A DNA stretch of 20,480 nucleotides, taken from contig JAITPB010000103.1 of assembly GCA_031289625.1 (NCBI GenBank), positions 1-20,480 on the forward strand, read 5' to 3'. The stretch's first letter is position 1. Each line of letters opens with the position of its first letter. The stretch is from Clostridiales bacterium. Its GTDB lineage: Bacteria; Bacillota; Clostridia; Lachnospirales; WQUN01. This document shows positions 5,950 through 14,153 of this stretch, one piece after another. A program made the position numbers and the translations under genes. The notes beneath the pieces are model-generated. The model did no database searches and was not told the origin of the DNA. It saw nothing but the letters and a program-made list of their open reading frames with translations.

Positions 5950-8042
5950 GGTTTCAAAAACATACATAAATAAATGAATGTGCCGGCCAATGTTAACGCC
6001 GCTAATAGCAGCGGCGAGCCTTCTTTTATGGACAGCAACGCGGGGGCGGATGTTTGACCCGCTTTTCCAGCCAGCGTAACCGCGATCATCACATTGGATT
6101 TGTCCAGATGCCTTAACAAAGGCAGATCCATAAAGCATTCCAGCAGCAAAACCAAACCAAAACTGTCCGCAAAACCCATTATCACGATAACCGCCAGTAT
6201 GACAGGCAAAGTAGGCCATAGGGAGAAAACCGCGATGGAAGCGCCTGTCAGCAGACCATATAAAATGATTCCGTTTTGCGCGCCCATACGCTTATGCACC
6301 CATCGTGTCGTGAATGGCGACAAATAAGCCGCGGTTAAGCTGTTTGCCATAATCAACGCTGAAACAGTCGCGGTTGGCAGTTGGATTTGCGCCCCATACA
6401 GGGGCACTGCATATATAATGAACATTCCGGCGGCATACAGCGGAAATATAATGAACGCTAGGTATCCCAACGCTTGGCGGGAAACCATCAGGCCGCGCAG
6501 CGTTTTTATGATATTGGAAGAACGGCGCTCCGCCGCGTGGGGCAACCTGGATATATGAACAATCGGTATACAGCACAGTGTTACGGCGGCGGAGATCATA
6601 AATATCAGGGAGAAAGGGAACCGATCCCCCAGAAGCCCGCCAATGACCGCGCCGCAGCAAAAACCAATCAGCGTGCCGCTGGTTAAATCGGCCAGCATTT
6701 GTGAACGGCTCTGCTCGGTCGCCTGGCTTGAGGCGATAATTCTGCCTGTTATGGTGGAAAGCATAAAGCCGAACCCGGTTATGGCGCGGGCCAGCGCAAA
6801 GATATAGATATTATGCGCGGCGGCGGATAATATCAGGCCGGATACGCAGATGGCTATGCAGTCGTAAAGTGTTTTAGCGTAACCGATTTTGTTGAGGATT
6901 ACGCCGCTGAGTAACACCGCGGCCAGCCCCGCGCCCATTTCAAGCGTCACCGGGATACCCACTAAGAATCCGGATCCGTTGTTTTGAAGGCAAAGCTGAT
7001 ACGAGGCCGCGGCTATGATAACAGCGCCCATATTGATGCTGAAATACAACAGAAAAAACAGCAGGCGCGCCGCTTGCGTATTAATTGACGATTTTTCTTG
7101 AGCATTGGCGCCGATGTCCATATAAAAAAGAAACTCCAGCGCCAGAAAGAGCGTAACGGCGGTTAAACTGATTGTTTCTAAGAGAAAACCCAGAAATTTT
7201 TGATAGATCCGATTGTTATTAATAACGCCGTATAAGCCGCCGCCTAAGTCCACATACCTTTCACCGGCGTTTACCTCGGACGATATGCGTTCAATGTCTG
7301 GAATGTTTCCGCAGATATCATTCAAATATTCATCGAAGCCAACAAACGACTCTTCATTTATGCCATACGATATCAGCTTGGATTTATCACGCTCTATTGA
7401 GCTCCCAATGATTTTTCCCGCGATATTGAGTGATTCGAGATACGCGTTTTCATAAAAAAAGGCCAATGACAGCCCAAACACAATCTGCGCGGCGGCTGTA
7501 ACAAGCATAACCGCCCGCTTGCCGTGACTCATACGGCCAACAACCGTATATAACGCGATAAAAGCGGCGATTGCCAATAACAGCGCCATATATATGATTG
7601 CGCGCGCGTACCTCGCCGATTGCGCGTCCGGTTCTTCACGGTTCAGCAGCAATGAAACCGTGCCTTCGTTAGAGAGGGGCAGTTCTGTATAATAACTTGC
7701 GCTTGTATTCACATCGTAGGCGGGTAAGTTATCCGGGGATCCAGGAGGGTAACTGTACAACACTTCACGCTCTGCGTCCAACAGCTTTACAGAAATGATG
7801 CCGTCGGACGATTCCTTTATTTGACGCAGGATGTCCTCCGCGCCGTAGAACCGTTCCATCGGTTTGCCAAGCCATAAGGCGAATTCAATTTTTTCAACCG
7901 GACCGGCGGCCGCGAGCCTTTGCGAATACATAAATATCTCGGCGGACATTTTATATTGGGAAATAATATTTAAAACACCGGACAGGAACAGCGAAAAAAT
8001 TGTGAGAACCAGTCCTGTCTTAATCCATCTGTTCTTGGTCAT
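5934..8042 (-). CDS. MFS transporter with N-terminal extracytoplasmic sensor-like domains
   Basis: This 702-residue membrane protein joins a two-loop N-terminal half to a major facilitator domain. TM1 is about 9-28. An extracytoplasmic loop of about 115 residues (30-146) follows, containing VKLLDAEREVLYSYPP, which resembles a small ligand-sensing (CACHE/PAS-like) fold. TM2 (147-167) and TM3 (178-196) then frame a second loop of about 87 residues (197-284, with YVDLGGGLYGVINNN), and TM4 is 285-307. From about 325 come some eleven to twelve segments of an MFS domain, with ARAITGFGFM and GGLLGDRFPF as MFS-like loop motifs. The ATG overlaps the stop of the binding-protein gene (ATGA), so the two are made together. 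It may export or import a small molecule, with activity gated by the loops or by the partner binding protein; in this setting it is the only candidate exporter for the modified peptides. The role is inference; the fusion is directly seen. Confidence 0.8.
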   Translation of the reverse strand: MTKNRWIKTGLVLTIFSLFLSGVLNIISQYKMSAEIFMYSQRLAAAGPVEKIEFALWLGKPMERFYGAEDILRQIKESSDGIISVKLLDAEREVLYSYPPGSPDNLPAYDVNTSASYYTELPLSNEGTVSLLLNREEPDAQSARYARAIIYMALLLAIAAFIALYTVVGRMSHGKRAVMLVTAAAQIVFGLSLAFFYENAYLESLNIAGKIIGSSIERDKSKLISYGINEESFVGFDEYLNDICGNIPDIERISSEVNAGERYVDLGGGLYGVINNNRIYQKFLGFLLETISLTAVTLFLALEFLFYMDIGANAQEKSSINTQAARLLFFLLYFSINMGAVIIAAASYQLCLQNNGSGFLVGIPVTLEMGAGLAAVLLSGVILNKIGYAKTLYDCIAICVSGLILSAAAHNIYIFALARAITGFGFMLSTITGRIIASSQATEQSRSQMLADLTSGTLIGFCCGAVIGGLLGDRFPFSLIFMISAAVTLCCIPIVHISRLPHAAERRSSNIIKTLRGLMVSRQALGYLAFIIFPLYAAGMFIIYAVPLYGAQIQLPTATVSALIMANSLTAAYLSPFTTRWVHKRMGAQNGIILYGLLTGASIAVFSLWPTLPVILAVIVIMGFADSFGLVLLLECFMDLPLLRHLDKSNVMIAVTLAGKAGQTSAPALLSIKEGSPLLLAALTLAGTFIYLCMFLKPGTEA

Positions 8043-9154
8043 GGTTTCGCGCCGCCTCTGGCCCGGATTATACCGTCCATTGACAGCAGCGTTTTAAAAG
8101 GCGGATGAATACCGGCCATCTGGCAGGCGTCATAGTTTAAGAATATTTTGGGGACAATTTCAAACACCTGCCCCAATGCGTCTATGGGCTTGCCGTCTTT
8201 ATATTCCCGCAACCGATATGCCGCAAACCGGCCCTGGTCAATGACGTCCTCCAGTGTAACGCTCAGCATGACGCCGTTTTCGACTTGGCTTTCCCCAACT
8301 TGGGAGATCGTCGCGACGCCGGCGGCTGTAATATCCGCGAGCAGCCATGGCAGCATGTAATCCTCTGTGGTTGCTGTTGTAATGTATAACCCGTCTATGC
8401 CGTCGGCGATAAGCTCTCCATATGCCGCTTTCATCTCGCGGTAGTATCGGCCTTTATCGCTGTCGTCAAGCGCTTCAGCTACATGTTTTTCGGTTAAAGC
8501 AAATCCATGGCCAGCCGCTGACTGTTTAGCCTGGGCGACGCCCGAATACGCGTACGCAAAGGTGTTATCCTCATATACAACGCCCAGTTTTTTTATCTCA
8601 AAAACCCTAAACGCCGTGTCAAGCTGCCGCCTGTACCGGCTGGGGTCTATATACGCGTAAGAATTGGGTTTAAAACGTTCGGTTTCGCTTTTTACAATAC
8701 CCGAAAGGACAGGGTTAGCCGCGGCGAAAACCATATAGTCATTTTGGGTTTCATGTCCGGTCATATATACGCCAGCCGCCGTCCCCATCACGATCAGCAG
8801 ATCCACATCTTTATGATTGGTGAATTGGCTGTACTCCGCTTCATCCATACCCTTCATTGAGAAGAACATATCCGGCGCAAACAAAAAATTGCCTCCGGAG
8901 GAAGCACTGAGCGCCGACCATACCGTCCGCGCATTTGATTCATCCATATCGGGATGAAAGCCGGAAATCAGGCCAATCTCACGCAAGCCGAGCGCGATGC
9001 CGGACAGGTTACGGGCAAACGCGCTGTATTCTTCGGATTCGACATAGCCGACGCGGATAGGATTCGGTCTTTCCATGGCATTGGCTGAGAGACAGAAAAA
9101 AAATAGCAAGAAATACATTAAGGCCGCGCCGAACGCTGTAAATTGCCGCATCAT
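8039..9154 (-). CDS. ABC_sub_bind-like periplasmic binding protein
   Basis: This 371-residue secreted solute-binding protein resembles the uncharacterised ABC_sub_bind (TrpX/YtfQ-like, periplasmic-binding type I) family. A signal peptide (1 to about 26, hydrophobic FGAALMYFLLFFFCLSANA) ends in an A-N-A site, and no lipobox Cys follows. The mature part starts NPIRVGYVESEEYSAF and has DLLIVMGTAAG (the usual strand-turn of the first lobe), KKLGVVYED at the domain crossover and GLYITTATTEDYMLPWLL in the second lobe. The start is ATG 9154 (ATGATG doublet) with a GGGGGGA ribosome site. No permease or ATPase of its own is present; the overlapping MFS gene takes that place, which is unusual. It could supply ligand information to the MFS fusion protein. 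The ligand is unknown. Confidence 0.82.
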   Translation of the reverse strand: MMRQFTAFGAALMYFLLFFFCLSANAMERPNPIRVGYVESEEYSAFARNLSGIALGLREIGLISGFHPDMDESNARTVWSALSASSGGNFLFAPDMFFSMKGMDEAEYSQFTNHKDVDLLIVMGTAAGVYMTGHETQNDYMVFAAANPVLSGIVKSETERFKPNSYAYIDPSRYRRQLDTAFRVFEIKKLGVVYEDNTFAYAYSGVAQAKQSAAGHGFALTEKHVAEALDDSDKGRYYREMKAAYGELIADGIDGLYITTATTEDYMLPWLLADITAAGVATISQVGESQVENGVMLSVTLEDVIDQGRFAAYRLREYKDGKPIDALGQVFEIVPKIFLNYDACQMAGIHPPFKTLLSMDGIIRARGGAKP

Positions 9155-9302
9155 TTATCCCCCCGATCATTTATTGCTATTATGCGCAGAAAATAACGCG
9201 CTATGCAGCATTGACTCGATCGTTCATTTCGCCCAATCAGCCGGGGGAGGACTGGGGTGTAGAGAACAATCTGCACGGGCAACCATTCTTGCCAGCCCAG
9301 TT
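9155..9302. other. 148-base intergenic region between cysA and the binding-protein gene
   Basis: I see no gene here. It must hold the promoter of the binding-protein/MFS operon on the minus strand; a CATAAT-like -10 is visible there but without a convincing -35. Downstream of cysA, ACTGGG and CCCAGT form a long-range inverted repeat enclosing GGCAA-N6-TTGCC, without a T-run on the minus strand, so it is at best a weak terminator. Confidence 0.35.
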
Positions 9303-10361
9303 TTATATAAATACCGGTTCGCGATCGATCAGGCCTTCGTTTTCCACTAATTTGACTTCGCTGTCATTGAACAGGTACAGACGGTAAACAATGACGCTGA
9401 CTTTTTCGCCCACCTGCATTTCAAGCTCGGCGGGCGAACGGCGTGAGATAACCCGAATGCCCTTCACGTTGACGCGCAGTTCCATTTCGCCTCCGCGAAA
9501 AAACACGTCTTCCACTATGCCCTCTTCCGCACTGTTGGCATACTGCGCTGTGCCGAGTTCAAAAAGCCCGACAAATTCCGGGCGGATAAACGCCCGCTCA
9601 AATCCGTCTACAGGAAAAAATCCCTTGAAAACAGAATAATTTTCAATCTCCGCCGACTCCCCGATAAACCGCGCGACAAACGGGGCGCGGGGGTTTTGGT
9701 AAATCTCCGCCGGGGAACCGGACTGTATAACCTTACCCAGGTTTGTTATAATAATTTCATCCGCCACTTCGATCGCCTCGTCCTGATCATGCGTGACGAA
9801 AATAGACGTGATGCCGACCTTGGCGATCGTTTCCCGCAGCCATGAGCGCAGCTCTTTACGGACTTTCGCGTCAATGGCGGCGAACGGCTCGTCAAGCATC
9901 AGCAGCTGCGGATTCGGCGCAAGGGCGCGGGCAAACGCCACGCGCTGTTTCTGGCCGCCGGAAAGCTGATAGGGAAAACGCTTTTCCAAGCCGGTCAGGC
10001 CGATGAGGCTGATCATCTCGCCGACACGGCTGCGTATGTACTTCTTATCCCGTTTTTGGATTTCCAAACCAAAAGCGATATTATCAAACACATTCATATA
10101 GCGGAACAGCGCATAGTTTTGAAACACAAACCCGATGCCGCGCTTGGCGGCGGGTATGCCGTTTATCCGTTTTCCATCCACGAAAATATCGCCCGAGTCC
10201 GGCGCTTCCAGCCCCGCGATCATGCGCAGGATGGTCGTTTTGCCGCTGCCGGAAGGCCCTAAAAGCCCCACCAGCTTTCCCTTTTCGATGGAGAAAGATA
10301 CGTCGTCCGACGCTTTGAAATCGCCGAAATATTTATAGATGCTTTTCAATTCTACATACAT
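9303..10361 (-). CDS. cysA: Sulfate/thiosulfate import ATP-binding protein CysA
   Basis: This 352-residue ATPase powers sulfate or thiosulfate uptake by the CysTWA importer at the inner face of the membrane. Seen motifs are Walker A GPSGSGKT (35-42), Q-loop Gln81, signature LSGGQKQR (133-140), Walker B LLMLDEP (153-159) and switch His191. A regulatory TOBE-like domain fills roughly 230-352, as in the CysA/MalK class. The start codon directly abuts the cysW stop (TGA then ATG), which implies coupled translation. It is the last gene of the sulfate operon. Identity rests on the operon (sulfate-binding protein and two CysT/CysW permeases) more than on the ATPase itself; molybdate or iron ABC ATPases are related alternatives. 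Confidence 0.92.
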   Translation of the reverse strand: MYVELKSIYKYFGDFKASDDVSFSIEKGKLVGLLGPSGSGKTTILRMIAGLEAPDSGDIFVDGKRINGIPAAKRGIGFVFQNYALFRYMNVFDNIAFGLEIQKRDKKYIRSRVGEMISLIGLTGLEKRFPYQLSGGQKQRVAFARALAPNPQLLMLDEPFAAIDAKVRKELRSWLRETIAKVGITSIFVTHDQDEAIEVADEIIITNLGKVIQSGSPAEIYQNPRAPFVARFIGESAEIENYSVFKGFFPVDGFERAFIRPEFVGLFELGTAQYANSAEEGIVEDVFFRGGEMELRVNVKGIRVISRRSPAELEMQVGEKVSVIVYRLYLFNDSEVKLVENEGLIDREPVFI

Positions 10362-11171
10362 TCAGCGCTCATCGCCTTTTTCCAGTTTGTATTCCACGAT
10401 ATTCCGCACAATCAGCACAATCACTGCAATCACCACCAGAATGCCCGATACCGCGAACGCTTGCGTCAAGTGAAACTCGTTAAACAGGATCTCCACATGA
10501 AGCGGCAGCGTATTCGTTTTCCCGCGCAAGTGCCCGGAAACCACGGAAACCGCGCCGAACTCGCCCATGGCCCGCGCTGTGCAGAGGATAATGCCGTACA
10601 ACAGGCTCCACTTGATATGCGGAAAAGTGATTTTGCGGTAAATCGTGAACCAGCTTGCGCCCATCAAAGCGGCGGCTTCCTCTTCATCTGTCCCGCGCGA
10701 CTGCATGAGAGGAATCATCTCGCGCGACACAAATGGGAATGTCACAAAAATCGTCGCCAGGACAATACCCGGAACGGCAAACACGATTTTGATATCGTGC
10801 GCCTGCAGAAACGGATACGCCCAGCCGATGCGCCCGAACACGAGAATAAACGTCAGCCCCGCGATGACGGGCGATATCGAAAACGGGATGTCTATCAGCG
10901 TGGTCAAAAGCCCTCTTCCCTTAAAATGATAACGCGTAATGGCCCAGGAAGCGGCAATGCCAAAGACGGTGTTGACGATCAGCGCGATAACCGTCGTCAG
11001 TAAAGTCAGTTGAAGCGCCTTTAATGTATAGGGTTCGGAAACCGCTTGCCAAAATGTTTCAAGCCCTTGCCGGAAGGCATAGACAATGACGGTGGCCAGC
11101 GGCAGAATCAGCATGATAAAAATAAAGGCGGCGCCGGCGGCTATCAGCGCGCCTTTCACAGCTTTTTCCAT
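10362..11171 (-). CDS. cysW: Sulfate ABC transporter permease CysW
   Basis: This 269-residue inner-membrane permease has about six transmembrane segments and forms a heterodimer with CysT. The EAA loop that docks CysA reads EEEAAALMGASWFTIYRKIT then FPHI (about 158-181), preceded by IVLATIFVTFPFVSREMIPL. GEFGAVSVVSGHLRGKTNTL (about 212-231) is characteristic of sulfate/molybdate permeases, with the G-E-(F/Y)-G signature. The start is ATG 11171, four bases after cysT. The C-terminus ends in a short charged tail (EYKLEKGDER), and its stop touches the cysA start. Confidence 0.93.
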   Translation of the reverse strand: MEKAVKGALIAAGAAFIFIMLILPLATVIVYAFRQGLETFWQAVSEPYTLKALQLTLLTTVIALIVNTVFGIAASWAITRYHFKGRGLLTTLIDIPFSISPVIAGLTFILVFGRIGWAYPFLQAHDIKIVFAVPGIVLATIFVTFPFVSREMIPLMQSRGTDEEEAAALMGASWFTIYRKITFPHIKWSLLYGIILCTARAMGEFGAVSVVSGHLRGKTNTLPLHVEILFNEFHLTQAFAVSGILVVIAVIVLIVRNIVEYKLEKGDER

Positions 11172-11175
11172 GTAT

Positions 11176-12012
11176 TCACTCCCCTCCCCCCGACCTTGCC
11201 ACGATGCGCGCCTGAATTAAATTGAGGCCAAACAAAAGGATAAAAGCGAAGAGAATCATGATCAGCGCAATAGAAGTCGCCGCTGCGTAATTAAACTGCT
11301 CCAGCTTGCTGACAATCAGCACAGGGGCGATTTGCGTCTTATACGGAATATTGCCCGCGATAAACACGACGCTCCCGTATTCGCCGATCGAGCGGGCGAA
11401 AGCAAGTCCAAAGCCCGTCAGCGCGGCGGGAAAAATTTCCGGCAAGATAACTTTGAAAAACGTCCGCGATTTGCCCGCGCCGAGCATCGCCGCCGCCTCC
11501 TCACATTTGGGGTCAATCTTTTCCAGCACCGGCTGCACAGAGCGCACGACAAATGGAATGCCGATAAAAATCATCGCGATCGTAATGCCCGCAGGGGTAT
11601 AGGAAATTTTAATACCTGCGCGTGCGAAAAGACTGCCTACCCAGCCTTTGTCCGAATAGAGCGTGGTCAGCGCAATGCCCGCGACAGCGGTGGGCAGCGC
11701 GAATGGCAGTTCAATAAACCCGTCGAGCAGCCGCCGGCCCGGGAATTGATAGCGCGTCAGAATCCACGCCAATAAAACGCCGAACACCGCGTTGATCGAC
11801 GCCGCCAGCGCAGAGCAGCCCAAGCTGATTTTATAGGCCGACACCAGCTGTTTGTCCGTAATAACGTGCCAAAATTCCGCGAAGGTCATCCCGCGCATAT
11901 TCAGGAACACGGAGATCAGGGGGATCAGCACGATCAAACTGAGCATGGAGACAGTAATGCCCATAGAAATCCCGAACCCTGGAATGATTCCCTTGGCTTT
12001 CACACGGCCCAT
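11176..12012 (-). CDS. cysT: Sulfate ABC transporter permease CysT
   Basis: This 278-residue permease is the partner of CysW in the sulfate importer (also named CysU). About six transmembrane segments are visible. The EAA loop is CEEAAAMLGAGKSRTFFKVI then LPEI, and the family signature SIGEYGSVVFIAGNIPYKTQ follows. FIELPFALPTAVAGIALTTLY is the usual segment before the loop. The start is ATG 12012 with AAAAGGGGGA upstream. It lies 50 bases after the sulfate-binding protein gene and 4 before cysW. Molybdate permease ModB is a relative, but the paired arrangement and Sbp partner favour sulfate. Confidence 0.93.
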   Translation of the reverse strand: MGRVKAKGIIPGFGISMGITVSMLSLIVLIPLISVFLNMRGMTFAEFWHVITDKQLVSAYKISLGCSALAASINAVFGVLLAWILTRYQFPGRRLLDGFIELPFALPTAVAGIALTTLYSDKGWVGSLFARAGIKISYTPAGITIAMIFIGIPFVVRSVQPVLEKIDPKCEEAAAMLGAGKSRTFFKVILPEIFPAALTGFGLAFARSIGEYGSVVFIAGNIPYKTQIAPVLIVSKLEQFNYAAATSIALIMILFAFILLFGLNLIQARIVARSGGGE

Positions 12013-12062
12013 CGCGCCGTCCCCCTTTTTTTTGCTGTCATATTATTTTATCTGATTTTATT

Positions 12063-13244
12063 TTACTGTTTATAGATTTGATCAAAAATCGCGTCGTCTG
12101 CGAAAAATTTAGCGGTCGCCGCAGTCCAGCCGCCGAAATCGTCGTCAATATTCACCAGTTTAAGATTCAAATCAAATGTATCCGCAAACCCGGCGAGAAT
12201 ATCGGGGTTGGATGGGCGGTAAAAATTCTGCCCTTCCAAAAACTGTGCCTCATCGGAATACAGAAATTCGAGATACGCGGCGGCCACTTCGCGGGTCCCG
12301 CGTTTGTCAACGACTTCGTCTACAACGGCGACGGACGGCTGCGCGAGAATGCTGATAGACGGCGTGACTATCTCAAAATCGTCCGGATGTTCCAACAGAG
12401 AAAGAAACGCTTCATTTTCCCACGCCAGCAGCACATCGCCCTGGCCGTTCTCTACAAATGTCGTCGTCGAGCCGCGCGCGCCGGAATCCAGCACGGTAAC
12501 ATTTCCATAAAGGTCTTTTAAAAATTGCGTCGTCTTTTCTTCGTCGCCCTGATAAAGGTCAAGGGCAAAGCCCCACGCCGCTAAAAAATTCCAGCGCGCG
12601 CCGCCAGAGGTTTTAGGGTCTGGCGTAATGATTTCGATGCCCGGTTTAACGATGTCGTCCCAATCTTTAATACTTTTCGGATTGTCCTTGCGCACGAGAA
12701 AGACGATCGTGGAAGTATAAGGGGCGCTGTTCTTTGGAAACTCGCCGACCCAGCCGGATTCAATCAGCCCGCCGGTGACGAGTTCGTTGATATCCTGTTC
12801 CAGCGCAAGCGTCACCACATCGGCCTCGTTGCCTTCCAGCACGCTGCGCGCCTGTTTGCCAGAGCCGCCGTGAGACTGCGTAACCGTCACATCCTGCCCC
12901 GTTTTTTCTTTCCAGTGTTTCGCAAAAATTTCGTTATAGGCCGCGTAAAGCTCGCGGGTGGGGTCATAAGATACATTGGTGATCTCCAGCGCTTTAAGTT
13001 CGGATTCAGCAACCGGCGCTTCGGACGCGGGCAGGCTCTCGCCTTCTGGAATGGCCTCGCTTACCGGGGCGGCGTCCTCCGCGGGCGGCGCAGCCGAGGA
13101 AGCGCCGTCTGTGGGGGCGGTTTTAGATGAGCAGCCGGTCAGCGCGGCGAAAGCGCTCAGCGCAAAGAGCAAAGCCGCGAACATCTTTCCGCGATGCGTT
13201 TTCTTCGTTCGCCTGTTCTTTGTGCGCGTATTTGTTGTTCTCAT
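12063..13244 (-). CDS. sbp: Sulfate-binding lipoprotein
   Basis: This 393-residue extracytoplasmic binding protein delivers sulfate or thiosulfate to CysTWA. A basic N-terminus (MRTTNTRTKNRRTKK) precedes a hydrophobic segment and lipobox LTGC (Cys38), so it is a lipoprotein. An unusually long Ala/Glu/Pro/Ser linker runs from about 40 to 85. The Sbp domain begins LEITNVSYDPTRELYAAYNE and has QSHGGSGKQARSVLEG (sulfate-contacting loop of the family), ADVVTLALEQDI, ITPDPKTSGGARWNFLAAWG and LLAWENEAFL. All these are family hallmarks. The start is ATG 13244 with AAAGGAG 8 bases upstream. It is first in the operon, behind a strong promoter. Confidence 0.93.
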   Translation of the reverse strand: MRTTNTRTKNRRTKKTHRGKMFAALLFALSAFAALTGCSSKTAPTDGASSAAPPAEDAAPVSEAIPEGESLPASEAPVAESELKALEITNVSYDPTRELYAAYNEIFAKHWKEKTGQDVTVTQSHGGSGKQARSVLEGNEADVVTLALEQDINELVTGGLIESGWVGEFPKNSAPYTSTIVFLVRKDNPKSIKDWDDIVKPGIEIITPDPKTSGGARWNFLAAWGFALDLYQGDEEKTTQFLKDLYGNVTVLDSGARGSTTTFVENGQGDVLLAWENEAFLSLLEHPDDFEIVTPSISILAQPSVAVVDEVVDKRGTREVAAAYLEFLYSDEAQFLEGQNFYRPSNPDILAGFADTFDLNLKLVNIDDDFGGWTAATAKFFADDAIFDQIYKQ

Positions 13245-13295
13245 CGTGACTTCTCCTTTAATTTTTATAATGTGTATATGAGTAATATAGTTTTC

Positions 13296-13324
13296 ATTAT
13301 ACGTTGCCCTTTTTTTCTTGGCAA
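13296..13324 (-). promoter_or_regulatory. Near-consensus promoter of the sulfate operon
   Basis: Read on the minus strand, TTGCCA (13324-13319), a 17-base spacer and TATAAT (13301-13296) form a near-perfect housekeeping sigma promoter about 50 bases upstream of the sbp start. The region also carries an inverted repeat TTGCC...GGCAA across the -35 and spacer, a possible operator. Confidence 0.75.
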
Positions 13325-13340
13325 TAAGAATTTAGGCAAT

Positions 13341-13355
13341 CGTTTGCGCAAAACG
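13341..13355. promoter_or_regulatory. Palindrome upstream of the sulfate promoter, candidate operator
   Basis: TTTGCGCAAA (13343-13352) is a perfect 10-base palindrome extended by CG...CG as CGTTTGCGCAAAACG. It lies 16 bases upstream of the -35 box, a normal place for an activator of a sulfur-regulated operon. The regulator is unknown. Confidence 0.4.
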
Positions 13356-13401
13356 AACCATTTTTCTCTTCCACATTATTGCATAATTATCGCGTTTTAT
13401 T

Positions 13402-14100
13402 TTACTTCATTTCCAGCTTGTAGCCCACGCTCCAAATCGTTTTAAGGCTCCACACGTCTGCATAAGGCATTTTTTCCCGCAGCCTTTTAATATGTACATC
13501 CACGGTACGGGTGTCCCCCATAAAATCATAGCCCCATATCCTGTCCAGCAGCTGCTCCCGCGTAAAAACCTGATTCGGATGGGACGCGAAATGGAGCAGC
13601 AGCTCAAATTCTTTCGGGGGCAGTTCCAATACTTTGCCGTGGTACGTCGCTGTATAGGTAGATGGGTTGACAGTCAGGTTTGGAATGACGATTTGTCTGC
13701 TCACATCGCCGTCCCGCTGCTCATAGCGGCGCAGAACGGCTTTTACCCGCGCCACCAATTCTTTAGGCTCAAAAGGTTTGACGATGTAGTCGTCGGCGCC
13801 CAGTTCCAGCCCCAGCACTTTGTCAAACGTCTCCCCTTTCGCCGTCAGCATGATGATGGGCGCGGCGCTGATTTTCCGTATCTCGCCGCAGACCTGATAT
13901 CCATCCTTGCCGGGCAGCATGAGATCCAAGATAACAAGATGCGGGGAATACGCGGAAAATTCTTCCGCCGCTTTTTGGCCGCTGTGTATCTCCCGCGTTT
14001 CATAGCCTTCTTTGTTGAGATACAGCGCAATTAATTCAGAAATGTGCTGATCGTCGTCCACAATCAGTATTTTGATTTTATTCTCGGTTTTATGCACCAT
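13402..14100 (-). CDS. OmpR/PhoB-type response regulator (no adjacent kinase)
   Basis: This 232-residue two-component regulator has a receiver domain with the acidic pocket VDDD (14-17), phospho-acceptor Asp59 in LVILDLMLPGKDGYQV, Thr86 and Lys108 (IVKPFEP). A winged-helix DNA-binding domain (about 137-230) carries LPPKEFELLLHFASHPNQVF, and LLDRIWGYDFMGDTRTVDVH then IKRLREK as the recognition helix. I prefer ATG 14100, which has GGAGG a few bases upstream and places the receiver at the start; a longer in-frame reading from 14157 overlaps the upstream gene and adds 19 residues that do not belong to the fold. A histidine kinase is not found beside it. Sitting just upstream of the sulfate operon it may control those genes, but the target is not shown by sequence. 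Confidence 0.9.
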   Translation of the reverse strand: MVHKTENKIKILIVDDDQHISELIALYLNKEGYETREIHSGQKAAEEFSAYSPHLVILDLMLPGKDGYQVCGEIRKISAAPIIMLTAKGETFDKVLGLELGADDYIVKPFEPKELVARVKAVLRRYEQRDGDVSRQIVIPNLTVNPSTYTATYHGKVLELPPKEFELLLHFASHPNQVFTREQLLDRIWGYDFMGDTRTVDVHIKRLREKMPYADVWSLKTIWSVGYKLEMK

Positions 14101-14153
14101 CGTATCCTCCAAAAAAATCCCCTTCCATCGGGAAAGAGATTTATTGTATTTTA

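Noticed and set aside
5395..6219. Long minus-strand frame across the convergent radical SAM and MFS genes
   Set aside because: It lies antisense to the second small radical SAM gene and out of frame with the MFS gene, with no family motifs; a shadow frame.
9240..9301. Terminator after cysA
   Set aside because: ACTGGG/CCCAGT and GGCAA/TTGCC repeats exist but no T-run follows on the minus strand, so it is not called a terminator.
10461..11003. Plus-strand frame antisense to cysW
   Set aside because: Basic, low-complexity composition typical of an antisense shadow of a GC-rich membrane gene.
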